The notes under the pieces were generated by a model, which saw only the letters and a program-made list of their open reading frames with translations, was not told the origin of the DNA and searched no databases. A stretch of 64,000 nucleotides of DNA from DATAES01 sp963721305 (GTDB taxonomy: Bacteria; Actinomycetota; Acidimicrobiia; Acidimicrobiales; JACDCH01). Made by a program: the position numbers and the translations under genes. The DNA lies in the NCBI GenBank assembly GCA_963721305.1, contig CAVRIR010000004.1:248001-312000 (forward strand), read 5' to 3'. This document shows, in pieces, positions 8,807 through 17,265 of the stretch. Numbering within the stretch: the stretch's first letter is position 1; each line of letters starts with the position of its first letter.

Positions 8807-10558
8807 TTAGCGTGTCGCGCCGCGTGTGCTGCGTACGAGCACTCCCCAAGTCGCGGCGAGGAACACGACCGCGAACGCGGCGAGGACGACCCAGTAGACG
8901 CCGGTCGGCGCGCGGCCAGCGTCGCCGAACGAAGCGAGCAATGGAGGCCCGAGCGTCGAGCCGCCATGAGCGAGGATTCGTCGCGCCCCGAGGTCGTGAC
9001 CGATGGCTTCGAAAGCCCAACGCGATGGCATAATCGCGCTGAGAGCGGCGCCCGCCTTCGCCATGAGGTGCACCGGCAGGACCGCACCCGCGAACAGCAC
9101 CGCGGGAAAGCACAACATCGGCAGCGCGAGTGTTGCTTGAGCGACGTTTCCGACCGAGGCAGACGTGAGCAGGCCGAGGCCAAGGGCCGCTATGGCGCAC
9201 AGCAACAGGCCGACCGTGATCGAGGCGTAGGTGGTAAGGGAACGCGCGGGCAGCCGGTTCAACAGGCGCAGCACGCTCAACATCGCCACGATCACGACGA
9301 GAAGGAACGGCACGAGCACGGTCACCTTCGACGCCACGTACGCTCCGAGCCGCAGGCCGACGAGACGTTCACGCCGCACGATCGTGCGTTCGGTGCAGAT
9401 CTGCAGCAGGCCGTAGGTGAGGCCGAAGAAGAACGCGGCGAAGACGATCCAGAAGCCAATCATCACCATGGAGCTGGGGCTTGGGTCCTGGAAATCGAAC
9501 GCGCCGGGCCGGAAGAGGATGGCGAACATGCCGACGACGAGCACCGGTGAGGCGAGCAGGATGGCGAGCGTCAAGGGGTTGCGCAGGAATGTCTCGAGCG
9601 TTCGTTGTGTGAGAACACGCCATTGTGTAAGCCCGTTCGCGACCGGCCGCTTCTTCACGTCGGTGCTACCGGTGTTGGCCGACGACCCGCCGATGGTTGT
9701 GTCGGCTGCGTACGCGTGGTTTGTCGCATCGGCGAGGCGGCCGTAGATCTCCCGAACCGAGCCGACCTCGAAGTGCTCGATCGCCTCGTCGACGGTCCCG
9801 ACGAAGCCGACTCGCCCACCTCGCGCGAGGAATACGACGCGATCGCACAGCGCCAGGTCCGCAACGGAGTGCGTGGTGAACACGACGGTCGCGGATCGGT
9901 CGGCCAACTCCCGCATGTGGCCGATGAGCTCCGCGCTGGTGGCCGGGTCGAGACCGGACGTCGGCTCGTCCAAGAACAACACGCGTGGTTCGGTGAGCAG
10001 CTCGACTGCAACGCTGGCCCGCTTGCGCTGCCCTCCGCTCAGCGCGCCGACCCGAGTGTCGGCCTGCTCGGTCAGCCCGACCGTTTCGATCGAGGTACGA
10101 ACCGCGTCATCAACGTCTTCCGCGGTTGTCGACGACGGCAGTCGGAGCCGTCCTGCGTAGCGCAATGTGTGTCGAAGCGGCAGGTCGGTGTGGATGATGT
10201 CGTCCTGGGGCACGTAGCCGATCACGCCGCGGAACTTCCGCAAGTTGGCGTGTAGGTCGATGCCGTCGAAGCTCACCGATCCCGCGCTGGTCGGAGCGAT
10301 GCCGGCGATCGCTTCCAGCAACATCGTCTTGCCCGCGCCGCTGGGACCGACGATCGCGACGAGCTCACCGGGCGCGACCGCGAACGACACGGCGTCCAGC
10401 ACTGCGACCTCGCCGTGACTGCGGGCCCGAACCCGTCGGGACAACTCGTTGACCTCGACACAGAAGCCCTGGGGCTCGACCCTCGTAACCTGCGTCGCCG
10501 CTGCTCCGCCCCTGCGGCCGACGTCGCCATCCCGCCGTTCGCGCAACCGGCTAGTCAC
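8807..10558 (-). CDS. ABC exporter, fused ATPase and ABC-2 permease
   Basis: A 583-residue half-transporter of the ABCG-like layout. The N-terminal ATPase has Walker A GPSGAGKT (near residue 75), a Q-loop in YVPQDDII, signature LSGGQRKRASVA, Walker B VLFLDEPTSGLDP and switch His in VFTTHSV. A linker is followed by a permease with six hydrophobic segments, including TLAILLASPVLVVGMFAI, VMIGFWIVFAAFFFGLTYGL and VYWVVLAAFAVVFLAATWGV. It probably works as a homodimer exporting a lipid or drug. Its start overlaps the stop of a small upstream gene (ATGA), and both lie divergent to a TetR gene across a double palindrome, so TetR-controlled efflux is the natural reading. Confidence 0.9.
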   Translation of the reverse strand: MTSRLRERRDGDVGRRGGAAATQVTRVEPQGFCVEVNELSRRVRARSHGEVAVLDAVSFAVAPGELVAIVGPSGAGKTMLLEAIAGIAPTSAGSVSFDGIDLHANLRKFRGVIGYVPQDDIIHTDLPLRHTLRYAGRLRLPSSTTAEDVDDAVRTSIETVGLTEQADTRVGALSGGQRKRASVAVELLTEPRVLFLDEPTSGLDPATSAELIGHMRELADRSATVVFTTHSVADLALCDRVVFLARGGRVGFVGTVDEAIEHFEVGSVREIYGRLADATNHAYAADTTIGGSSANTGSTDVKKRPVANGLTQWRVLTQRTLETFLRNPLTLAILLASPVLVVGMFAILFRPGAFDFQDPSPSSMVMIGFWIVFAAFFFGLTYGLLQICTERTIVRRERLVGLRLGAYVASKVTVLVPFLLVVIVAMLSVLRLLNRLPARSLTTYASITVGLLLCAIAALGLGLLTSASVGNVAQATLALPMLCFPAVLFAGAVLPVHLMAKAGAALSAIMPSRWAFEAIGHDLGARRILAHGGSTLGPPLLASFGDAGRAPTGVYWVVLAAFAVVFLAATWGVLVRSTRGATR

Positions 10559-10773
10559 CGGTCCGCCTCGGGGCGGTCAGACACTCGTGATTCGTCGCGG
10601 GGAACCCGAGCGAACACGCCGAGCTTGGACCAGCTGCGAGCAGTGCCGAAGGAGTACCCCGTCGAGTCAATACTCAGGGTCCTCGGCGAGACGCTTACCT
10701 CAGGCGCCGCCGTCACCACGCGGTCCTCGAGCCGACCCTCGCCGTCCCGTCGTTCCTGCAGCCATGTCGTCAT
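10555..10773 (-). CDS. Small protein cotranslated with ABC exporter
   Basis: A 72-residue frame from ATG 10773 with GGAGG placed 8-10 bases upstream. Its stop overlaps the exporter start (ATGA), so the two are translationally coupled. The protein is hydrophilic (MTTWLQERRDGEGRLEDR, WSKLGVFARVPRDESR) with no membrane segment. I recognise no family. The ribosome site, coupling and position just downstream of the operator are the evidence that it is real. Confidence 0.5.
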   Translation of the reverse strand: MTTWLQERRDGEGRLEDRVVTAAPEVSVSPRTLSIDSTGYSFGTARSWSKLGVFARVPRDESRVSDRPEADR

Positions 10774-10790
10774 GAGCTTCCCTCCGCAAA

Positions 10791-10838
10791 TAGCACGATC
10801 GTTCGTGCTGTTACTGAACAGTACGAACGATCGTGCTA
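10791..10838. promoter_or_regulatory. Double palindromic operator between tetR and ABC exporter
   Basis: Two 18-bp near-palindromes, AGCACGATCGTTCGTGCT (10792-10809) and AGTACGAACGATCGTGCT (10820-10837), form a perfect 16-bp inverted repeat (10791-10806 with 10823-10838). Each outer edge runs into an A/T-rich hexamer: TATCTT 7 bases before the tetR ATG, and TATTTG on the other strand ahead of the exporter operon. This symmetry fits TetR binding that controls both directions. Confidence 0.85.
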
Positions 10839-10848
10839 TCTTGTCAAC

Positions 10849-11490
10849 ATGCCAACCCAACGAAAGCGCCGCGCCGACGGCGAACGCACCCGCGAAGCGA
10901 TCGTGCGCGAGGCCGTGTCACTTGCGACCCTCCACGGCCTCGAGGGTTTGTCGATCGGCGACCTCGCCGGCGCGCTCGACATGAGCAAGAGCGGCATCTA
11001 TGCCCATTTCGGCTCCAAGCAAGATCTCCAACTCGCCACCGTCGACGAAGCGGCACGGATCTTCGAAGCCGAGGTCATCCAACCCGCGCTCGACGCCCCG
11101 CCCGGACTCGCCCGGCTCGTCACGCTCTGCGACGCGTTCTTCGACCACCTCACGCGGCGCACGTTTCCTGGAGGTTGCTTCTTCGCCAGCGCCATCCTGG
11201 AGATGGGCACCCGCCCCGGTCCGGTCAAAGAACAAATCGCCGCGTTTCAAAGCGGGTTCAGCGCGCTGATCCGAGAGTTCATCGTCACCGCACGCGAACA
11301 ACACGAGCTTCCCGCCGACGAGGATCCTGACGAGCTCACCTTCGAAGTCAACGGCATGATCCTCGCCGCTAATGCCAACTTCGTCCTACGAAATGACCCC
11401 GCCGCGCTCCGTACGGCCAAGGCAATCGTGCGCCGACGACTGGGCATCGACAACACCGCAGCCTCCTCACTCAGAGCCAGCGGGCTCTGA
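10849..11490 (+). CDS. TetR-family repressor
   Basis: A 213-residue regulator. The N-terminal helix-turn-helix is TREAIVREAVSLATLHGLEG then IGDLAGALDMSKSGIYAHFG, the family's most conserved stretch. The C-terminal ligand domain (ARLVTLCDAFFDHLTRRTFP, GGCFFASAILEMG) matches the subgroup with a GGC motif. The ATG at 10849 lies about 7 bases after a TATCTT -10 box, so the mRNA may be nearly leaderless. It most likely represses itself and the divergent exporter through the operator at 10791-10838 and is released by an exported compound. Confidence 0.92.
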   Translation: MPTQRKRRADGERTREAIVREAVSLATLHGLEGLSIGDLAGALDMSKSGIYAHFGSKQDLQLATVDEAARIFEAEVIQPALDAPPGLARLVTLCDAFFDHLTRRTFPGGCFFASAILEMGTRPGPVKEQIAAFQSGFSALIREFIVTAREQHELPADEDPDELTFEVNGMILAANANFVLRNDPAALRTAKAIVRRRLGIDNTAASSLRASGL

Positions 11491-11708
11491 GTGCGCTCGC
11501 GGGAAGCGCTCGAAGACGGCTCGAAGGTCTCCGAGCGCCTCCGAATCAGGTGGCCCGGAGAATAAGGGGACGCCGAATCCGACAAGGGTTCGTCCGGCGG
11601 CAAGTGACTTCGGACTCTGTTGCTGCTGGCATGCTTGCGTCCACGATGGCCGAGATTGCCGAACGCGTCGTGGACGTGTCGTAGCTACCCAAGAGACGGT
11701 GAGCGATC

Positions 11709-12569
11709 GTGGATGCCGATCAGAGCGGAGGACCGGGCGCAGCGTCGGCGTTGGCGTTCGGGGTGGTCTTCCTGGCCATCTTCGGCGCCGTCGCTCTCGT
11801 CGCGGCGTTCTTGGTGGCAACACCGAAGACGAAGGTCGTGACGGCGAGCGCACCAACAACGACGGCGGCCGACACCGCCCTGCCCGTCAGCCTCGCTGAG
11901 TTCAACATCAATGCCGCGGACACGATCACTCCCGGCATCAAGACCATCCACATCACCAACACAGGAACAGTGCCCCACGAACTGTTGGTGTTCCGTACCG
12001 ACCTGCCGCCCAGCGCCTACCCCATCGATCCCGCCACCGGCGATCTCAACGAGGACGGATCCGGCATCACCAAGGTCAGCGACGGCGACAACCTGGATCC
12101 GCACAGCACCCAAACACGATCGATCGACCTGTCGCAACCGGGCACCTACTCCTACGTCTGCAACCTGCCCGGCCACTTCCGATCCGGGATGGTCCACACC
12201 TTCACCGTGGCACCCACCCTGCCCACCGGCGTTATCACCCTCACCGACTTCAAGGTCGGAACCGGGTCAACCCATTTCACCCCGGCCACCTACCAGTTCT
12301 CCATCGCCAACGGTGGACCGTCGCAACACGAACTCCTCGTGTTCCGCACCAACCTCGCACCCGCTGACTTCCCCAAGAACAGCGACGGGAGCATCAACGA
12401 AAACGGTCCCGGTCTGAACAAGATCAGCGACGGCGACAACATCGACCCAGGCGGACTCCAAGCCCGCACCATCGACCTCACCCAACCAGGAACCTACGTC
12501 TTCGTCTGCAACCTGCCCGGTCACTACGCAAGCGGGATGTACACCACCGTCACCGTCGCGCCCGGGTAG
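11709..12569 (+). CDS. Membrane-anchored protein with two cupredoxin domains
   Basis: A 286-residue exported protein. A single N-terminal helix (LAFGVVFLAIFGAVALVAAF) anchors it, with a Thr/Ala-rich linker. Two homologous domains follow, roughly residues 55-165 and 170-285. Each has the blue-copper ligand set: His in VPHELLVF or SQHELLVF, then Cys-His-Met in YVCNLPGHFRSGM and FVCNLPGHYASGM. Both copper sites look complete. Likely roles are extracytoplasmic electron transfer or copper handling. GTG at 11709 is taken as start after GAGACGGTGAG. The near identity of the domains points to tandem duplication. Confidence 0.85.
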   Translation: MDADQSGGPGAASALAFGVVFLAIFGAVALVAAFLVATPKTKVVTASAPTTTAADTALPVSLAEFNINAADTITPGIKTIHITNTGTVPHELLVFRTDLPPSAYPIDPATGDLNEDGSGITKVSDGDNLDPHSTQTRSIDLSQPGTYSYVCNLPGHFRSGMVHTFTVAPTLPTGVITLTDFKVGTGSTHFTPATYQFSIANGGPSQHELLVFRTNLAPADFPKNSDGSINENGPGLNKISDGDNIDPGGLQARTIDLTQPGTYVFVCNLPGHYASGMYTTVTVAPG

Positions 12570-12724
12570 ACGAACGGCGCAGCCGCGATGCAGGCCCGCC
12601 AGACGCAGCACTCACCGTGATCCTTACCGGCGCGATCCTCGGCCTTCCGGTTTTCGACCTGCACTCCTGACCACCGAAGCCGAACAGCGATGTATCAGGC
12701 ACGTATGCGCTCCCAGATCTGGCG

Positions 12725-13312
12725 TTAGGTGACCTCGCCCGCTTGGAGCGCGGCGGCCTCGACCTTCTCCCGATAATTCGTCCACCAAACCTCGTCGCCC
12801 GGCGGAAGGTTGGACCAGCGGCGATCGGCGCCGACGGCGCCGTCGATCGACTCACGAAGGATGTCGGCGTGGCCGGCGTGGCGATAGATGTCGACGATCA
12901 CCTGGACCAAAGCACGGTGAAGCGAGAGCTCGCGGCGACCCTCCGGCCACCACGGCACTTGCCCCACCGCCTCCAGCGGAAGAGCGTGGATCGTCGCATC
13001 GGAATGAGCCCAAGCCCGGCGATAGAACTCGACGACGCTGGCCTTCGTCTCACCGGACCTCACCCACATGTCGCCGTTCGGCTCGCCGTCCTCCATCCAT
13101 GGCAGCGGCTCTGGAAACGGTCGTCCGAACACCGATCCGAAGTAGCCGGTTTCGATACTGGCGACATGCCGGACCAGACCGAGCAGGTTCGTTCCCGTCG
13201 GCACCAACGGTCGGCGAATGTCGTACTCAGACAGCCCGTCGAGCTTCCAGAGCATGACCTCGCGACCCGACTGCAGGTACTCGTGTAGATCCGCCTTTGG
13301 ATCGAACGCCAC
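12725..13312 (-). CDS. DinB family / DUF664 protein
   Basis: A 195-residue four-helix protein. LWKLDGLSEYDIRRPLVPTG and NLLGLVRHVASIETGYFGSV are the DUF664 hallmark, with the first metal His in VRHVASIE; LHRALVQVIVDIYRHAGHAD carries the late His pair. A GTG at 13312 (VAFDPKADLHEY) is the better start; the frame continues upstream with non-coding composition. Members are putative mycothiol-linked metalloenzymes; substrate unknown. Confidence 0.8.
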   Translation of the reverse strand: MAFDPKADLHEYLQSGREVMLWKLDGLSEYDIRRPLVPTGTNLLGLVRHVASIETGYFGSVFGRPFPEPLPWMEDGEPNGDMWVRSGETKASVVEFYRRAWAHSDATIHALPLEAVGQVPWWPEGRRELSLHRALVQVIVDIYRHAGHADILRESIDGAVGADRRWSNLPPGDEVWWTNYREKVEAAALQAGEVT

Positions 13313-13426
13313 GCCCGCAGTCTGCCATCGCGCTTGACTGTCCCGAAGGGCCGATCGGGGACATCGCGGAGCGGCGGTAATCCCTGCCGGGTACAGCGTG
13401 CGCTGCAACGGCCCGTACCGGACGAC

Positions 13427-13858
13427 TCAGTCGAGGTAGATCCGGAAGCCTTCGGCTTCGTCGTGGAACCCGATCGATCGGTACAGCGTGTGCCCGCCGT
13501 CGTCGCGATGACGCTTGTGGCTGACCACCTGGACCTTGTGGCACCGCATCGCTCGTGCGTCGTTGAGGACCGTGCCGAGCATGAGTCGGGCAACGCCGCG
13601 GCGCCGATGGTCCGGCGCGACATGGACGGCTTCGATGAAGGCGGTCGGACGGCAGCCGTAGTTGATGTGCGGCATCACCGCGAGAGTGGCCGTCCCGACG
13701 ACCTCAGTCGCTTTCTCGGCGACATAAACGGTCATGCTGTGGGCCGTCATCATCTGATCCCACGCTGCCACCAGATCAGCGGGCCCGGCCTCCGGCGCGA
13801 GCAGCGATGCGACACCGGCGAGGTCGCCGGGTTCGGCACGCCGAACTGCGTATGGCAT
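13427..13858 (-). CDS. GNAT-family N-acetyltransferase
   Basis: A 143-residue acetyl-CoA-dependent transferase. Motif A is AVHVAPDHRRRGVARLML, with the RRRGVA pyrophosphate loop; motif B follows in KVQVVSHKRHRDDGGHTLYR, and YRSIGFHDEAEGF is the usual C-terminal strand. The N-terminus MPYAVRRAEPGDLAGVASLL is typical. Acceptor unknown. Confidence 0.87.
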   Translation of the reverse strand: MPYAVRRAEPGDLAGVASLLAPEAGPADLVAAWDQMMTAHSMTVYVAEKATEVVGTATLAVMPHINYGCRPTAFIEAVHVAPDHRRRGVARLMLGTVLNDARAMRCHKVQVVSHKRHRDDGGHTLYRSIGFHDEAEGFRIYLD

Positions 13859-14353
13859 CGCACCATCCTCATCCGCCCCACACGATCTCGCCTTCGCAAC
13901 GCGATATCGGCATGTCTGAAGCAGTGGAAGTTGTCAAGAGAATGTTGCGCGTGTCGGCCGCTGTTGCAGCGTTGTTGGCCGTCGTGACGTGACGCGGGAC
14001 GCGCGAGGTGAGCGCGCGGGCACGCGGTGGGAGGGCGGTCAAGGCCGGCCGACAGGCCGCCCTCTGGGGGAGCCTTGACGGCCCGGTCGTTACCGGGTTC
14101 GAGAATGTGGTGCCAAGCCGGTCACGGCTTGGCGGTGGCGTCGTCGAAGACGCGTTGCGCTGCTGTCTCCAGTTCCCCACGGGGTGTGGGGGGCAAGCAG
14201 ACCGGGCTCGGTTGCTTGGACATGTCTTCGCCGGTCCCCGAGATCGGGGCCGAGCATGGAGCGGTGCGGCGCAGCCAGCAGTGCTCAATCACATATTGAC
14301 GACCGCGAAGGTCATGCCGATACACGAGCCGGTCTGCTGGCTGCGTCCGAGCG
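13859..14353. other. Gene-free region rich in hairpins beside IS110 transposase
   Basis: No convincing gene in 495 bases. It contains several perfect inverted repeats: GCCAAGCCG/CGGCTTGGC (14112-14133, loop GTCA), TCAAGGC/GCCTTGA (14038-14076), CCCCAC/GTGGGG near 14178-14195, CCCCGA/TCGGGG near 14236-14249, and GCAGCCAGCAG (14271-14281) with CTGCTGGCTGC (14334-14344). It lies directly downstream of the transposase stop, so it is probably the non-coding end of the element. Confidence 0.5.
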
Positions 14354-15367
14354 TCACCCTGTCTCGACTGTCGCGAGGCAGCGGATCTCGCCGTCGCGTA
14401 GGCCGTAGTAGACGAGGGTGAGAAGTTTGCGGGCCGCGGCGACGTGGGCGATGTTGCGTCCTCGCCGCTCGGCGATGCGCCGATAGTCGTTCTTGATCTT
14501 GTCGTGGCCGTGGTTCTTGGACACCGCTTCGACCGCCGCCCACCGCAACAGCCGCGACCCTTGTTTCGTGATCGACCCGCGGCGGATCTTGGTGTCCGAC
14601 TCCCGATGCGTGGGGGTCATCCCTGCCCACGAACACAACCGGTGCGGCGAGTCGAACCTGGTGATGTCGCCGATCTCGGCCACGAACACCGCGGCCAACA
14701 CCGGACCGACACCGTGCAATGCTTGCACGGCGCGGTAGCCGGCGTGCCCGTCGAGCCGTGACGCGATCGTGCGGTCCAGACCGGTGATCTCGGTCGTGTA
14801 GATGCCGATGAGCCGACGCAGCGACTCCAGTCGACAGGCGTAACCGGCGGGCAGCTCGAGCGCGTCGAGCTGGGCGGTGCCACCGGGACCGAACATGTCC
14901 ACCCGCGCTGGCAGCACGCCGTGTTTGCCCATCACCGCATGGACCTGCGCTTTGAGCGCGGACCGCAACCGCATCAGCTTGTGGCGATAACGGACCAGCT
15001 CCCGCAGCTCCCGCAGCTCCGGCGGGGCGATCCACGCCTCGGCCAGCCGACCCAGGCGCAACAGATCGACCAGATCATTGGCGTCACGTTCGTCGTTCTT
15101 CACCCGCCGCTTGCCCCAGTCGTTGCCCAACGGGTGCGCCAGATGCACGTGCGCGCCCATGTCGCGCAGCAAGTCGACCGCCCAGTACCACCCGAACGTG
15201 GCCTCCACGACCACCTCCGGCTCCGGACCGGCGGCCGCCACCGCCGTCGCCAACGCCAACGGGTCGTTGTCGATATGCACCTTCGACAACAACTCGCCCG
15301 CCGCGTTCTTGCGCACGATCACCGACCGGCGGCGATGCAGATCGATACCGACATACTCTCGTTCCAC
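14354..15367 (-). CDS. IS110-family transposase
   Basis: A 337-residue DEDD recombinase. The RuvC-like N-terminus holds Asp in YVGIDLHRRRSV, Glu in VVVEATFGWYW and the Asp pair in VKNDERDANDLVDLL. The C-terminal Tnp_20 part has ALHGVGPVLAAVFVAEIGD and RLCSWAGMTPTHRESDTK, and GSITKQGSRLLRWAA holds the expected catalytic Ser. GTG at 15367 with GAAGG upstream is preferred; residues further upstream are not family-like. The frame is intact, so the element could be active. IS110 enzymes act with a bridge RNA from the element's non-coding end. Confidence 0.93.
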   Translation of the reverse strand: MEREYVGIDLHRRRSVIVRKNAAGELLSKVHIDNDPLALATAVAAAGPEPEVVVEATFGWYWAVDLLRDMGAHVHLAHPLGNDWGKRRVKNDERDANDLVDLLRLGRLAEAWIAPPELRELRELVRYRHKLMRLRSALKAQVHAVMGKHGVLPARVDMFGPGGTAQLDALELPAGYACRLESLRRLIGIYTTEITGLDRTIASRLDGHAGYRAVQALHGVGPVLAAVFVAEIGDITRFDSPHRLCSWAGMTPTHRESDTKIRRGSITKQGSRLLRWAAVEAVSKNHGHDKIKNDYRRIAERRGRNIAHVAAARKLLTLVYYGLRDGEIRCLATVETG

Positions 15368-15560
15368 AGGGACCTTCTTTCGTCGTGAGGGTGTTGCTTT
15401 GGCGAGCTCGAGTGTTGTTCCACTCGACCCCACACGACGAGAGGAGGCCCTCTTCGCGGTCGTCATCGTCGGACTCCCACACCTCGGCGCCGCCCGACCC
15501 CACGTCAAGCCGTCACGCAAGCAGCGGCAACTGCTTCATCGCGATCACATACAGGGTTGT
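15368..15560 (-). other. Structured leader upstream of transposase, candidate bridge-RNA region
   Basis: About 190 non-coding bases precede the transposase start on its strand. Hairpins include TCGAGTG-GAACAA-CACTCGA close to the start and AAGCAG-TTGCCG-CTGCTT further up. In the IS110 subgroup the bridge RNA is encoded in this left end; in the IS1111 subgroup it lies on the other side. Which applies here is undecided. Confidence 0.3.
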
Positions 15561-15604
15561 CCGTGCATCGGCGTTCGATGACGGTTGTCGCCTAAGAAGG
15601 TGCT

Positions 15605-16180
15605 GTGGACACACATGCGTCGGCAGCGTTCAGGGCTGCGTCGCTCTTCTTTGTCGACGTGGTCGCGGCAGTACCGCCGGATCGGTACGAGCAGCCGTGG
15701 TCCGACGAGTGGCGCGTCCTCGACCTGATCGGCCACGGCAACCGCGCCAATTTGCTTCCCGTCGAGTACTACGAGCGGCCGGTCCAAGCGGCCGGAGCGG
15801 ACGATCTCGCGGAGTACCTGCTCCCAGCGAACATCGCCAAGCGCGGCCGGGAGGCCACTGCTGCGCTCGGCGACGACCCTGCCGCGGCGGTGCGATCGGC
15901 GTCGGAACGGGCCGTGGCTGTGATCGCGTCGGCGCCCCGTGACGCTGTGGTGGGCACGCCCTTCGGAGAACGATCCCTCGACTCGTATCTCACCTCCCGG
16001 ACCGCCGAGCTCGTGCTCCACGGACTCGATCTGGACACCTCCATTGATCTGCCCACCGAAGCACTCGCAGACTGCCTCGAATGCTTGGTGTCACAGGCAG
16101 TTGGCAGCGGCCGGGGTGTGGAGGTCGCTCGCGCGCTCAGCGGCCGCGGCACGCTAACCCGCGGGTTCAACGTCTACTGA
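15605..16180 (+). CDS. MDMPI-like (maleylpyruvate isomerase N-terminal type) protein
   Basis: A 191-residue DinB-superfamily protein. The first helix ends in SDEWRVLDLIGHGNRANLL with the metal His, and SRTAELVLHGLDLDTSIDLP is the conserved HGxDL helix, the second ligand site. ALADCLECLVSQAVGSGRG follows as in TIGR03086-type relatives. GTG at 15605 follows AAGAAGG. It lies about 45 bases beyond the proposed right end of the insertion sequence and appears intact. Confidence 0.75.
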   Translation: MDTHASAAFRAASLFFVDVVAAVPPDRYEQPWSDEWRVLDLIGHGNRANLLPVEYYERPVQAAGADDLAEYLLPANIAKRGREATAALGDDPAAAVRSASERAVAVIASAPRDAVVGTPFGERSLDSYLTSRTAELVLHGLDLDTSIDLPTEALADCLECLVSQAVGSGRGVEVARALSGRGTLTRGFNVY

Positions 16181-16295
16181 CACGGGGCGATCTGAAACGG
16201 CACGTATGCGTGGCTTGGCGGTCCTGGGTGGGGTGCTCCGGGTCCGCCGGTACGGCGAATCTCCGGGAGCGCACCCGACCGAGTGTGATCTGGCT

Positions 16296-16991
16296 CTATG
16301 GGCCGACGACGGTCGGCGCTGGCGTGGCCTTCCCGTACGCGGCCGCCGACACTACCGAGCAATGGAACGTGTGGTCCGGAAGCGGCACCTCGATGGCGTT
16401 ACCAAGCGCTTCGGCTGCCCGAATCTCTGCGAGGGTCGTGATGTGCTCCTTCGCAGCCGGCGCGTTCGTGAACAGCACGAGCACGGGCTCCCACAACACG
16501 TTGAAATCCCCGCCCGTCGACGCGATCCCAAGCAAATGGTCATGGCCCAACACACCTGCGCCGTACACGTCCGGGACGATGCTCATGGCCGCACCGGCTA
16601 CCCCTGGGCCGTGGTCGGCACAGTTGTCTGCGGGCACATGGGCACAGTTCAACGTGGTCGGGTCGATGCCTGAACCGGCGGGATACATCGGCAGGTAGAT
16701 CGGGGCGACGTTCTTCGGCAGACCCGTCGCAGGGTCAATGTGATTGGCAGGGTGGACCGGCGGGCCGTTCGGCGTTTGGATATAGACCAACGTGCCCGTG
16801 GTGTCGTCATAGGCAGGTTCGATGGTCCCGCCTCCGCCGACAAAGTGACCCGAAGCAACGTCGAAGGTCGTGTTTCCGTACATCCTCTGGCCGCTCGGCG
16901 CGCCAGTCGCCGGACCAGCCGACGCAGTCCCCAGCCCGAGCACCGTCGATAACAGCGCGGCAGCCACCGCGCCAAGGAACAATCGCTTCAT
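16296..16991 (-). CDS. Secreted protein of unknown function
   Basis: A 231-residue protein with a clear signal peptide: MKRLFLGAVAAALLSTVLGL then TASAGP as an AxA cleavage site. ATG 16991 follows GAGGGGCG. The mature part has short repeats of Gly, Pro and His, including GVLGHDHLLGIASTGGDFNV and LWEPVLVLFTNAPA, and three Cys (NCAHVPADNC, HCSVV). No enzyme motif is recognised. Bases 16992-17265 upstream hold no gene. Confidence 0.6.
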   Translation of the reverse strand: MKRLFLGAVAAALLSTVLGLGTASAGPATGAPSGQRMYGNTTFDVASGHFVGGGGTIEPAYDDTTGTLVYIQTPNGPPVHPANHIDPATGLPKNVAPIYLPMYPAGSGIDPTTLNCAHVPADNCADHGPGVAGAAMSIVPDVYGAGVLGHDHLLGIASTGGDFNVLWEPVLVLFTNAPAAKEHITTLAEIRAAEALGNAIEVPLPDHTFHCSVVSAAAYGKATPAPTVVGP

Positions 16992-17265
16992 CGCCCCTCA
17001 ACCCTCTGTTCGACGGTCACGTCAAACCTCGCCGCGAGGTCCCCCGCCACCATGCACCGTACTCGTACACCCACACGGCCGCACTCAGCGCAACGACGAC
17101 CAACCCGCGCCCCAGCGGAAATGATGCGACAGGGCCGCAAAACTAGACGAGTCGGAGGTGTCGACTCGGACCGACGGCCGGCACCCTGTATCAAGCATTA
17201 CCGAGCACTTGTTGGTGCCCTCGAACGGCTCTTCGGGGACGCTGCCGTGCAAGGCAGTCTCTACG

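Larger units (their letters stand above)
14038..15560 (-). mobile_element. IS110-family insertion sequence, approximate ends
   Basis: The transposase (14354-15367) and the structured non-coding DNA on both sides define the element. IS110 elements lack ordinary terminal inverted repeats, so the ends cannot be fixed from one copy. The left limit is set at the outermost hairpin (14038), the right limit after the structured leader (about 15560). The flanks are a GNAT gene and an MDMPI-like gene, neither visibly interrupted. Confidence 0.6.

Noticed and set aside
14008..14421. Small genes downstream of the IS110 transposase
   Set aside because: Open frames exist on both strands but none has a ribosome site or recognisable motif; the region is better explained as structured non-coding DNA.
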